This document shows positions 1-7,720 of a DNA stretch of 42,212 bases, piece after piece. The first letter of the stretch is position 1, and each line of letters opens with the position of its first letter. This DNA comes from Gemmatimonadota bacterium (GTDB taxonomy: Bacteria > Gemmatimonadota > Gemmatimonadetes > Palauibacterales > Palauibacteraceae). The position numbers and the translations under genes were made by a program. The stretch covers positions 1-42,212 of the forward strand of contig JAJCZV010000115.1 of assembly GCA_029262175.1 (NCBI GenBank), given 5' to 3'. A model generated the notes under the pieces. It ran no database searches. It saw only the letters and a program-made list of their open reading frames with translations, and was not told where the DNA came from.

Positions 1-1179
1 GTCGTAGCCGAGCACGCCGGCGAGGACCTCGTGGGTGTGCTGCCCCAGCTCGGGCGCCGGACGCCGAGGCACGTCGGGGGCATCCGACATGTGTAAAGGC
101 GTGCGAGCGAAGCGAAAGGAACCCAGATCCGGATACTCGATCGACATCAAGGTTCCGCGGGCTTCCAGTTGCGGACAGGCGAACACATCTTCGGCGGTCT
201 GAATCGGGCCGGCGGGGACCCCGGCGTCGACGAGACGGCGAACCGCCTCCTCCCTCGTGATCGCAGCAAAGAACTCCTCGACAATCGGGTCCAAGAACAC
301 CCGGTTCTCGGCGCGCGCCGGACCGGAGTTCGTGCGCGGATCGTCCATCAAGTCCGACCGACCCATCACCTCGCACGTGCGACGCCACATCGTCTCGTCG
401 GGAACGGTGAAGGCGATGAAGCCATCCTGCGTGGCGAAAGCTCCCCGAGGATACAACGCGCGCGGTCGACCGCGTTGCGGGGATTGCCCGGTCACCGAGT
501 GAAGCGCCACCATGCCTTCGTTGAGCGAGATCATGTTGTCGTACATCGACGAATCGACAAGCTGTCCGCGACCCGTCGTCGCCCGAGAGACCAGGGCCAT
601 CGCGACGCCGTACGCTGCGGCCAGACCCGAGAAGATATCGGGCATGCCGTAGACCGTGGGCGACGGGGGCTTATCCTCGAAGCCGACCACGTGCATGATC
701 CCACCCATCGCCTCGGCCACAATGTCGAACGACGGCCGATTCCCGAACGGGCCCTCGCGCCCCGGTAGGCGACCAAAGCCCGAGATCACCGCATAGATCA
801 GACGTGGATTGAGAGCAGAGAGCGCCGCGTACCCGAGACCCAAGCGATCCACGGACCCCGGCCGAAGGTTCTCCACCACCACATCGGCTTCGGCGACCAA
901 CGCTCGATACACTTCCTGTCCGGCTGGAGCTTTGATATCGAGCGCCAAGCTTTTCTTGTTTCGGTTATAGCTCATGAAGCCGACACCCATCCTCTTTCCG
1001 TTCTTCTCGGCGAACGGCGGGATCGCGCGGCGCGGGTCGCCCAGACCCGGACGTTCGATCTTGATGACTTCGGCTCCGGCGTCGGCCAGCAATAGCGTGC
1101 AATACGGAGCGGATACGTATTGCTCGAGACTGACGACTCGGATCCCGGCGAGCGGCGGGTTGGGCGGAGAGGGATTCAC
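1..1179 (-). CDS. CaiB/BaiF family (class III) CoA-transferase, 3' end cut off
   Basis: Enzymes of this family move coenzyme A between carboxylic acids through an enzyme-bound aspartyl-CoA intermediate in the cytoplasm. The reading frame, taken from the complement, gives the typical N-terminus GIRVVSLEQYVSAPYCTLLL, then ADAGAEVIKIERPGLGDPRR and NRNKKSLALDIK. It continues to GQLVDSSMYDNM, whose Asp lies where the family's catalytic Asp is expected. The frame is open to the left edge, so the C-terminus is missing. The start is uncertain. GTG at 1179 gives the usual short lead-in to the domain but has no clear ribosome site. An in-frame ATG at 1230 would add 17 unlikely residues. A small ORF with a strong ribosome site ends on the GTG (next entry). 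The substrate cannot be told from the sequence. Confidence 0.9.
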   Translation of the reverse strand, partial: MNPSPPNPPLAGIRVVSLEQYVSAPYCTLLLADAGAEVIKIERPGLGDPRRAIPPFAEKNGKRMGVGFMSYNRNKKSLALDIKAPAGQEVYRALVAEADVVVENLRPGSVDRLGLGYAALSALNPRLIYAVISGFGRLPGREGPFGNRPSFDIVAEAMGGIMHVVGFEDKPPSPTVYGMPDIFSGLAAAYGVAMALVSRATTGRGQLVDSSMYDNMISLNEGMVALHSVTGQSPQRGRPRALYPRGAFATQDGFIAFTVPDETMWRRTCEVMGRSDLMDDPRTNSGPARAENRVFLDPIVEEFFAAITREEAVRRLVDAGVPAGPIQTAEDVFACPQLEARGTLMSIEYPDLGSFRFARTPLHMSDAPDVPRRPAPELGQHTHEVLAGVLGYD

Positions 1180-1217
1180 CGTACACGGCCCAAATGAACA
1201 AACTCCACGAGCGTCAT
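1176..1217 (-). other. Possible 13-residue leader ORF overlapping the CoA-transferase start
   Basis: On the minus strand a GGAGG at 1228-1224 stands six bases before an ATG at 1217. This opens a 13-codon frame (MTLVEFVHLGRVR) whose TGA overlaps the GTG start of the CoA-transferase in the string GTGA. The arrangement would let ribosomes re-initiate on a gene that lacks its own ribosome site. It may also be chance, or show that the annotated start is wrong. No attenuator structure is evident. Confidence 0.25.
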
Positions 1218-1310
1218 GCGCAACCTCCATTAGGACCGAGAGCCCGACCATTTGCACCACGAGCCCGAGTGCAGCGCATGATGACGAGCGACATGATCTC
1301 ACGCGAGCCG

Positions 1311-1319
1311 TGTTATACT
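1311..1319 (+). promoter_or_regulatory. Candidate extended -10 promoter for the HHH lipoprotein
   Basis: The string TGTTATACT matches an extended -10 (TGN-TATACT) in an AT-rich patch upstream of the lipoprotein gene. No good -35 is visible. A C6-loop-G5 inverted repeat (1325-1340) would fall in the leader, and the Fur-like palindrome lies about 40 bases downstream. A second weak -10 (TACGAT, 1396-1401) could be the Fur-controlled one instead. Confidence 0.35.
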
Positions 1320-1358
1320 TATTGCCCCCCAACGAGGGGGAAGGTACCGTCGTAATGA

Positions 1359-1375
1359 TTGAGAACGATTCTCAA
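1359..1375. promoter_or_regulatory. Probable Fur box
   Basis: The sequence TTGAGAACGATTCTCAA is a near-perfect palindrome centred on 1367. It matches the 7-1-7 Fur core (TGATAAT-N-ATTATCA) in the TGAGAA...TTCTCA form found at many iron-regulated promoters. It lies 60 bases before the ATG of the HHH lipoprotein. The next gene is a PepSY-TM protein, a family often under iron control, which strengthens the call. In iron-replete cells Fur would be expected to repress this unit. Confidence 0.65.
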
Positions 1376-1435
1376 CTGGCGAAAACAAGAATCGCTACGA
1401 TTTGAGATCGATACGTAAGACACGGAGAGAATCGC

Positions 1436-2122
1436 ATGCGTCGTTTGGATCACGCACCACCTCTGCTTTTGATCGGACTCGCGAGCGTCGCGCTTGGCTG
1501 CGGCGAGGCGGCTCCCGCCAACGAGACCGAGGAGACCGGAGAGGTCCCTGTCGTCGAGATGGCCACGGCTGCGGAGGGCCTGCTCAGCCCGAATCTGGCT
1601 TCGGCCGAGGAACTGACCCGCGCGGGACTCACCGCCGAAGCGGCCGAATCCCTGATCGCCCATCGACCCTACCTCCGGGCATCGCAACTCCACGCAGAGC
1701 TCGCCGGTACGATGGGTGAGGCCGGAGCGCTCGCCGCGTACGACGCGGTTTGGCTGCGGATCAATCTCAACGACGTGACGGAAGAAGAGATCCTCCGCAT
1801 CCCGGGCGTTGGCGATCGCATGGCCCACGAATTCGAAGAGTATCGCCCTTACGAGGACATGGCCGAGTTTCGCCGCGAGATGGCCAAGTACGTCGATGCC
1901 GCGGAAGTGGACCGCCTCGCGCAGTACGTGTTCGTTCCGATCGATCTGAACACGGCGTCCCGCGAGACCATCCTCATGATCCCGGGGATGGATGACCGCA
2001 TGGCGCACGAGTTCGAGGAGTACCGTCCATACACCGACCTGGATCAGTTCCGGCGCGAGATGGGCAAGTACGTCGACGCCAACGAAGTCGCTCGGCTCGA
2101 ACGGTACGTCTCGATCCGCTAG
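1436..2122 (+). CDS. Lipoprotein with three ComEA-like helix-hairpin-helix repeats
   Basis: The 228-residue product starts with a signal peptide ending in a lipobox (SVALGC, Cys about residue 22), so it should be exported and lipidated. The rest is three tandem units of about 60 residues. Units two and three are nearly identical, each with a helix-hairpin-helix core (ILRIPGVGDRMAHEFEEY and ILMIPGMDDRMAHEFEEY) followed by REM-KYVDA. The first (from about residue 52) has lost the glycine hairpin and looks degenerate. In ComEA, HHH units bind DNA during uptake; here the strong negative charge of the repeats argues against simple DNA binding. A GGAGA ribosome site precedes the ATG. The upstream Fur box and the downstream PepSY-TM gene suggest a role in iron acquisition, which is inference. 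Confidence 0.85.
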   Translation: MRRLDHAPPLLLIGLASVALGCGEAAPANETEETGEVPVVEMATAAEGLLSPNLASAEELTRAGLTAEAAESLIAHRPYLRASQLHAELAGTMGEAGALAAYDAVWLRINLNDVTEEEILRIPGVGDRMAHEFEEYRPYEDMAEFRREMAKYVDAAEVDRLAQYVFVPIDLNTASRETILMIPGMDDRMAHEFEEYRPYTDLDQFRREMGKYVDANEVARLERYVSIR

Positions 2123-2133
2123 CCCGATCGCAC

Positions 2134-2185
2134 CTCAGAGCGCGCGACCTTCCGCCCGTGAGCGGGAGGTGCGCGCGGCGCTGAG
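2134..2185 (+). other. Long imperfect hairpin between HHH lipoprotein and PepSY gene
   Basis: A left arm starting CTCAGAGC and a right arm ending GGCGCTGAG pair over roughly 20 bases around a GTGA loop (about 2158-2161), with a few mismatches. There is no T-run after it, so it is not a standard intrinsic terminator. It may protect or process the mRNA and set different levels for the two genes. Confidence 0.5.
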
Positions 2186-2206
2186 ACCACGCGGGATCCC
2201 TTCCAC

Positions 2207-3382
2207 ATGATCCGCAGAATCGTGTTTTGGTCGCACCTCTCCAGCGCGGTGGGCGTAGGGACCGTGATCCTGATCCTCTCCATCACCGGTGCGCTGCTCG
2301 CCTACGAAGGCCAGATCGTAGCGCAGGCGGAGCGCGCCTACTTCGTCGATTCGGCCGGTGACCGAGCGCCGCGATCGGTCGAAGAATGGGTCGCGGCCGC
2401 CGAGGGCCACGACCAACGTCTTCGCGCCACCGCAGTCGTGGTGCAGGTGGATCCGCGCGCGGCCGTGCAGGTGTTCAGCGGAAGGACGACTCGGATCTAC
2501 GTGGACCCCTACCGCGGTAGCGTCTTGGGCGAGGGCTTCCCACGCCTCGAGGGATTCTTCGAAAGCGTCCGCTCGTGGCACCGCTGGCTCAACGTCGCGA
2601 CGCCCTCGATTCGGAAAGGGCGCGCGGTGACCGGGGCGGTAAACGTCGTCTTCTTTTTTCTCGTCCTTTCGGGTCTGTTTCTCTGGTTTCCCCGTCGGTG
2701 GTCGTGGAAGCGATTGCGCGCCGTGGCGTTCTTTCGACGGGGCATGAGCGGGCGAGCGCGCGACTTCAATTGGCACAACACGATTGGCGTCTGGTCCGTG
2801 CTTCCGCTGCTGGGGATCATCGCCTCGGCGTTTGTCATCTCCTATCCGAGCCTGGCCGATCGCGTCTATCCCGGAGTCGGTCAGTTCATTCCAGCCCGGG
2901 GCCTCCCCGATCTATTGGACGTAGCTCCCGCGTTGGACGTGGCTCCCGCGTTGGACGTAGCTCCCGCGCCCTCCCCTACCGCGCCGCGCGGAGCGCTCAC
3001 ATCGGCCCTCGAGGTGGCGCAATCCAGCGTACGAGACTGGCGGCGGATCGTCCTGAACATCCCACCGGAGGGTGCCGATGAGGTTTCGGTTCAAGTCGAT
3101 GCGGGGTCTCAGGGACAGCCTCAACGGTCGGGAACGCTCACGGTCGATCGCGCGGGCGCGCGAACGTGGGAGACCTTCGCGCATCTCCCTTCCGAGCGCC
3201 GTGCGCAATCGTTCTTGCGGTACGCACACACCGGCCAGTACTGGGGCCTGCTCGGACAAACCCTGGCCGGTCTGTTTTCGCTCGCCGCCACCCTGATGGT
3301 GTGGACGGGGGTGTCGCTCGCGATCCGACGGCTCAGATCCGCGCTTCGACGACGGTCCCGACGCGCCGCCTCGACGAGTTGA
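2207..3382 (+). CDS. PepSY-associated transmembrane protein (iron-regulated, ferric-reductase-like)
   Basis: The 391-residue protein has the four-helix layout of the PepSY-TM family, with helices near residues 10-32, 143-163, 193-215 and 343-372 and a large extracytoplasmic part between the first two. The family's histidine-bearing motifs are present: SWHRWLN before helix two, NWHNTIGVW leading into helix three and YAHTGQYWGLLGQ before helix four. In relatives such as FoxB and FsrB, histidines of this kind hold haem and the protein reduces ferric siderophores at the inner membrane. That role is likely but not proven here. It follows the HHH lipoprotein by 84 bases, and both probably share the Fur box. 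Oddity: a spacer with LDVAPA repeated three times sits near residue 238. The 3' end faces the S9 peptidase gene with a 3-base gap. Confidence 0.85.
   Translation: MIRRIVFWSHLSSAVGVGTVILILSITGALLAYEGQIVAQAERAYFVDSAGDRAPRSVEEWVAAAEGHDQRLRATAVVVQVDPRAAVQVFSGRTTRIYVDPYRGSVLGEGFPRLEGFFESVRSWHRWLNVATPSIRKGRAVTGAVNVVFFFLVLSGLFLWFPRRWSWKRLRAVAFFRRGMSGRARDFNWHNTIGVWSVLPLLGIIASAFVISYPSLADRVYPGVGQFIPARGLPDLLDVAPALDVAPALDVAPAPSPTAPRGALTSALEVAQSSVRDWRRIVLNIPPEGADEVSVQVDAGSQGQPQRSGTLTVDRAGARTWETFAHLPSERRAQSFLRYAHTGQYWGLLGQTLAGLFSLAATLMVWTGVSLAIRRLRSALRRRSRRAASTS
2915..2968 (+). repeat. 18-bp in-frame tandem repeat, three copies
   Basis: Three head-to-tail copies of TTGGACGTAGCTCCCGCG (one base differs in the middle copy) encode LDVAPA x3 in the periplasmic loop of the PepSY protein. 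Because the unit is a multiple of three, copy-number change alters only the linker length. Confidence 0.9.
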
Positions 3383-3385
3383 GCG

Positions 3386-5437
3386 CTAGCTCGTGATCGA
3401 CGTCGTCTTGAACCGATCGAACCACGCGACGATGTTGGCGATCTTGGCCACCAATTGGCTCGGCCGCCGGCTGATGTCATGCGAGGCGCCGGGAAGCCGA
3501 ACCACGGCCGTCTCCACCTTCAGCAGCTTGAGCGCGTGGAAGAACTGATAGGTCTCCGACAGCGGCGTCCGCAGATCCTCCTCGCCCGTGATCAAGAGCG
3601 TCGGGGTCGTCACATTCCCCACGAGTGAGATCGGCGAAAACTTCAAATAGTTTTCCGGGTTCTCCCACGGCACACCCTCGTAGCGCGTGTCGTAGTACCC
3701 GTACCAGTTGTCCGCCGTGAGGACTTTGCTGTACCAATTGACGACCGGTTTCTGTGGCGCGGCGGCTCGGAACCGATCCGTTTTTCCGATTATCCAGGCC
3801 GACATGATCCCGCCCGCGCTCCCACCGGTAACGAACAGATTGTCCTCGTCGACGTACCCGAGATCGATGACGGCATCGACCCCCGACATGAGATCGTCGT
3901 AGTCGTTGCCGGGATAGTTGCGATACAGCAGGTCGCCGAACTCTTCGCCATAGCTCGTGCTCCCGCGCGGGTTCGCGTAGAGGACGACATAGTCGGCCGA
4001 GGCGAGTAGCTGCATCTCGGCCGAGAAACGGTCTCCGTAGTTCGTGATCGGCCCGCCATGGATCTCTAGGATCAGCGGATAGCGTCGGCTCGGGTCGAAC
4101 TCGGGCGGACGCACGATCCAGCCCTGGATGGGGCGATCGTCGAAGGAAGACGTCCACCAGATCTCTTCGACCTCACCGAGTCGTTTCGTGGCGAGCAGGT
4201 CATCGTTGAGGCGTGTGATCCTTCGAGTCGAACCCGAGCGCCCTCCGACCGCCACGTCGCCAGGGTATTCGGGTCGCGTCTCGTTGAACGCAAAGCGGCC
4301 GTCATTGGCGACGCTGAATGATCCGCCCCCATACGGACGACCGTACGACGTGCCTCCCACGTTATGCGCCAGGATCTCGAGCTCCCCCGTGAGCGTGACG
4401 AAGGCGATCTTGGAGTTTCCCTCGTCATCGTACTGCAGGTAGATCCCGCTCCCGTCGGGCGCCCACACCGGCGCGGACAGGCTTCGGTCCAGCTCGACCG
4501 GGACCTCCCGCTGATCCGAGCCATCGCGATTCATCACATAGAGCCGCGTCACTTGATACGTGCGGATGCGATCGTCGTAGCCGACGTAGGCCACCTGACG
4601 ACCATCGGGCGATACGACCGGGGTTCGATCCGGGCCGCTCCGTTCGGTGAGGGTCTCGATCTCTCGACCGACGATCGAAACGACATAGAGTTCCGAGTTG
4701 CGGAAATCGTACTCCCAGTCCGGATTCCGATTCGCGGAGAAGACGAGGTGCTCGCCGTCCGCGGTCCACGCGGCGGGGCTCGAGTGGTGAAAGTCGCCCG
4801 ATGTGATCTGGGTCGGTGTCCCGCCCTCGACCGACATCACGAACAGATGGTCGAATCCGAAGTCCAGGTAACCGACGCCATCCTGCCGGTTCTTGAACCG
4901 GTCTTCCATGATGGGAGGCGCGGCCCAGTTCGCACCTTCGGGCGGCTTGAGCGCCGAGACGAGCGACGGGGGTGTAGAGGGCACGTGCATGTTGAACGCG
5001 ATCCGCGCGCCATCGGGCGACCAGCGGATTCCGCTCGGCGACTCGAGAAGCTGGGTCAGGGTCGCCGTCTCGCCCGTGTCCATCCAGCGCACGAGAATCT
5101 GACCGTCGCTCACGTAGCCGAGCTTGTCGCCGGCCGGAGACCAGCGCGGCGAACTTCCTTCGGCGAGACGTCGGTGGTCCGAGCCATCCGAGCCGATGAT
5201 CCAAAGCTCTGAACGCTTGCGATCCTCCATGATGTCCATCGACGTGCGCACATAGACGACGTGGCTTCCATCGGGGGAGATCTGAGGATCGGCGGCATAC
5301 TCGAGTCCGAACACGTCGATTCCCGTGAAGCGCTCGGCCTCCTGCGCGTGCAATGCGCCGAACAGCGCGCCCAACGCGCCCAACGGCGGGCCCCCGCTGA
5401 TCATGATCCCAAACAGGACGACCGCAAGCCTTTTCAT
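3386..5437 (-). CDS. Secreted S9-family prolyl oligopeptidase-like peptidase
   Basis: The 683-residue product cuts peptides, probably in the periplasm. It has an N-terminal signal peptide ending near ALHAQ and a beta-propeller with several WD40-like PD40 units (for example DPQISPDGSHVVYVRT and PVVSPDGRQVAYVG). A C-terminal alpha/beta hydrolase domain follows. The catalytic triad is visible: Ser540 in GGSAGG, Asp621 in GEEDLRTP and His653 in GASHD. The oxyanion region HGGP is present near residue 457. The length is normal for S9C-type acylaminoacyl-peptidase relatives. The ATG at 5437 has an excellent ribosome site (GGAGGAGAC). The frame stays open far upstream to 7822, but that part is antisense to the PQQ dehydrogenase. 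The gene is divergent from that dehydrogenase across 78 bases, so both promoters must lie there. Confidence 0.95.
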   Translation of the reverse strand: MKRLAVVLFGIMISGGPPLGALGALFGALHAQEAERFTGIDVFGLEYAADPQISPDGSHVVYVRTSMDIMEDRKRSELWIIGSDGSDHRRLAEGSSPRWSPAGDKLGYVSDGQILVRWMDTGETATLTQLLESPSGIRWSPDGARIAFNMHVPSTPPSLVSALKPPEGANWAAPPIMEDRFKNRQDGVGYLDFGFDHLFVMSVEGGTPTQITSGDFHHSSPAAWTADGEHLVFSANRNPDWEYDFRNSELYVVSIVGREIETLTERSGPDRTPVVSPDGRQVAYVGYDDRIRTYQVTRLYVMNRDGSDQREVPVELDRSLSAPVWAPDGSGIYLQYDDEGNSKIAFVTLTGELEILAHNVGGTSYGRPYGGGSFSVANDGRFAFNETRPEYPGDVAVGGRSGSTRRITRLNDDLLATKRLGEVEEIWWTSSFDDRPIQGWIVRPPEFDPSRRYPLILEIHGGPITNYGDRFSAEMQLLASADYVVLYANPRGSTSYGEEFGDLLYRNYPGNDYDDLMSGVDAVIDLGYVDEDNLFVTGGSAGGIMSAWIIGKTDRFRAAAPQKPVVNWYSKVLTADNWYGYYDTRYEGVPWENPENYLKFSPISLVGNVTTPTLLITGEEDLRTPLSETYQFFHALKLLKVETAVVRLPGASHDISRRPSQLVAKIANIVAWFDRFKTTSITS

Positions 5438-5515
5438 ACCGTCTCCTCCGAGCCGGGTGTCGGTGATTCGAGTGCAGAAGCTATAGTTGTCGTTGAGCCG
5501 AAACCGCGCCACACC

Positions 5516-7669
5516 ATGACCCCGGAGATGCCCGTGCGCCGACGAACCCTGTTGTCCGCGTTTTTCGTGGTGATCTCGGCCTGCACGGGCGAGCGTCCGG
5601 TCGAGGGAAACCGGGTCGGTAGCGCCAGCGACGTCGACGATGCCGCGCTCGAGGCGGCCACTCCCGACGGAGATTGGCTCATGTACGGCGGGAACTACGC
5701 GGAGGATCGGTACAGCACGCTCGAGCAGATCACGCCGGAAAACGTGGGTGAGCTGGGTCTGGTGTGGACCTACGATTTCGACCTTCGAGGCGGGGTCGAA
5801 GCCACGCCCCTGGTCGCCGGCGGCGTCATGTACATCAGCGCGCCGTGGAGCGTCGTCCACGCGATCGACGTGCGCACGGGCGAGCGGCTGTGGAGACATG
5901 ATCCGGGCGTGCCGAGGATTCGGGGTCGGCTGGCCTGCTGCGACGTGGTCAACCGCGGCTTGGCGATGTACGAGGGGAAGATCTTCGTCGGCACGATCGA
6001 CGGCCGCCTCGTCGCGCTCGACGCCGAATCGGGCACACCCGTCTGGGAGACCATTACGGTCGATCAAGGTGAGGCCTACACCATCACGGGGGCGCCCCGC
6101 GTCGTTCAAGGACTGGTGGTGATCGGAAACGGCGGCGCGGAATACGGCGTACGCGGGTATGTATCGGCGTACGATGCCGACGACGGCGGCCTCGTGTGGC
6201 GCACCTATACGGTGCCGGGCAATCCGGCCAATGGCTTCGAGTCGCCCGCGCTCGAAATGGCCGCCGCAACGTGGAGCGGCGAGTGGTGGGTGGCCGGCGG
6301 TGGCGGCACCGCCTGGGATGCGATGGCGTACGACCCCCTGCTCGACCTCCTTTACATCGGGACGGGCAATGGCTCGCCCTGGTCCAGACACCTGCGAAGC
6401 CCCGGCGGCGGCGACAATCTGTTCTTGTCCTCGATCCTCGCGCTTCGGCCGTCGACGGGCGAGTACGTGTGGCATTTCCAGACGACCCCTGGCGACCACT
6501 GGGACTACACGGCGACCCAGCCCATCACGCTGGCCGACCTGGAGTTCGATGGCGAGATCCGGCGCGTGGTGATGCAGGCGCCCAAGAACGGCTTCTTCTA
6601 CGTGCTCGATGCCGCGACCGGCGAATTCTTGTCTGGCCAGCCGTACATCGCGCTCAATTGGGCCGACGGGATCGACGTCGAAACGGGTCGACCCGTCGAA
6701 CGGCCGGAAGCCGTTCACACCGTCGACTGGACGGTGATCACGCCCGCGGCGCTGGGCGGTCACAACTGGCAACCGCAGTCGTTCAATCACAAGACGGGGC
6801 TCGTCTACATCCCGATTCAAGAGGGGTGGGTCGAACGATCGGAGATCGAGGATTGGGAGTACACGGATCCCGAGATCGTCGACCACTCCTATTCGGGCGC
6901 AGCGTACAACCTCGGTCACATGAGTCGGTCCGCAGGTCGAGACGATCCGGGCTTTCTCGTCGCGTGGGACCCCAAGGCGCAAGAGGCTCGTTGGAGCGTT
7001 CCGCTGGCCGGGTATTGGAACGGCGGCACCATGACGACTTCGACGGGACTCGTGTTCCAGGGCGGCGGGGACGGTCGCTTTGTCGCCTATGATGCGAGCA
7101 ATGGAGATCAGCTCTGGGAAACGGCGACCTATCTCGGAATCCTCGGAGGGCCTGCGACCTACGAAGTAGACGGTCAGCAGTACGTGTCGGTCGCGGCCGG
7201 TTGGGGGGGAGCGCGCGGGCGCAGCGGCGCGCCGTACGGCGAGGCCGCGAACTACGAACAGCAAGGTCGATTGTTCACATACGCGCTGGGAGGAACCGCT
7301 CCCATGCCGATGCCACGCACCAAGCGACCGTACTTCGCCCCCGACATGGATCTGCCTACGGACGCGAGGTCCCTCACGAGCGGCGAACAGCTCTATCGAC
7401 AGTATTGTGGCTCGTGTCATGGTGCGCGTGGCGATTCCGATGGGGCGATGCCGAACCTCCAGCGAGCGACCGCGATTACGCACCGCAACTTCGAACGCAT
7501 CGTCCTCGAAGGGAGCCGCGAGGTGGAGGGTATGCCTTCGTTCGCGCGCTTGTTGTCGGCTCAGGAAACACGTCTGATCCAAGCGTACCTCGTTGCTCAG
7601 GCGCGGGCATCGATCGCCGAAGCCGCAGAGGCGACGCCGGAGTCCCCGGACTCTCACAGACCTCAATGA
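5516..7669 (+). CDS. PQQ-dependent dehydrogenase with C-terminal cytochrome c domain (lipoprotein)
   Basis: The product (717 residues) resembles type II quinohaemoprotein alcohol dehydrogenases. An eight-bladed propeller binds PQQ and calcium and oxidises an alcohol or sugar in the periplasm, passing electrons to a fused haem domain. Seen here are the vicinal Cys141-Cys142 pair (RLACCDVV) that stacks on PQQ, the catalytic Asp268 in WDAMAYDP followed by LLYIGTGNGSPW, and a haem site CGSCH at 631-635. The N-terminus (RRRTLLSAFFVVISAC) has a twin-arginine-like start and a lipobox, so it is probably anchored in the membrane. ATG 5516 was chosen; ATG 5528 is equally possible and gives a tighter signal peptide. 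It is followed closely by an exported RidA-like gene. The substrate is unknown. Confidence 0.92.
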   Translation: MTPEMPVRRRTLLSAFFVVISACTGERPVEGNRVGSASDVDDAALEAATPDGDWLMYGGNYAEDRYSTLEQITPENVGELGLVWTYDFDLRGGVEATPLVAGGVMYISAPWSVVHAIDVRTGERLWRHDPGVPRIRGRLACCDVVNRGLAMYEGKIFVGTIDGRLVALDAESGTPVWETITVDQGEAYTITGAPRVVQGLVVIGNGGAEYGVRGYVSAYDADDGGLVWRTYTVPGNPANGFESPALEMAAATWSGEWWVAGGGGTAWDAMAYDPLLDLLYIGTGNGSPWSRHLRSPGGGDNLFLSSILALRPSTGEYVWHFQTTPGDHWDYTATQPITLADLEFDGEIRRVVMQAPKNGFFYVLDAATGEFLSGQPYIALNWADGIDVETGRPVERPEAVHTVDWTVITPAALGGHNWQPQSFNHKTGLVYIPIQEGWVERSEIEDWEYTDPEIVDHSYSGAAYNLGHMSRSAGRDDPGFLVAWDPKAQEARWSVPLAGYWNGGTMTTSTGLVFQGGGDGRFVAYDASNGDQLWETATYLGILGGPATYEVDGQQYVSVAAGWGGARGRSGAPYGEAANYEQQGRLFTYALGGTAPMPMPRTKRPYFAPDMDLPTDARSLTSGEQLYRQYCGSCHGARGDSDGAMPNLQRATAITHRNFERIVLEGSREVEGMPSFARLLSAQETRLIQAYLVAQARASIAEAAEATPESPDSHRPQ

Positions 7670-7709
7670 ACGCACCCAAACACCAGACGAACGCACCCCA
7701 AAACCACAC
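7668..7709 (+). repeat. 21-bp tandem duplication at the PQQ dehydrogenase stop codon
   Basis: Two adjacent 21-base units (7668-7688 and 7689-7709), each starting GAACGCACCC, agree at 18 of 21 positions. The first begins within the TGA stop. It fills the short gap before the RidA-like gene, just upstream of its ribosome site. Confidence 0.8.
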
Positions 7710-7720
7710 AAGGGAGTTCT

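Noticed and set aside
4617..4640. A GGTTCGATCC string like a tRNA T-arm.
   Set aside because: It lies within the S9 peptidase coding sequence, with no acceptor or anticodon stem around it.
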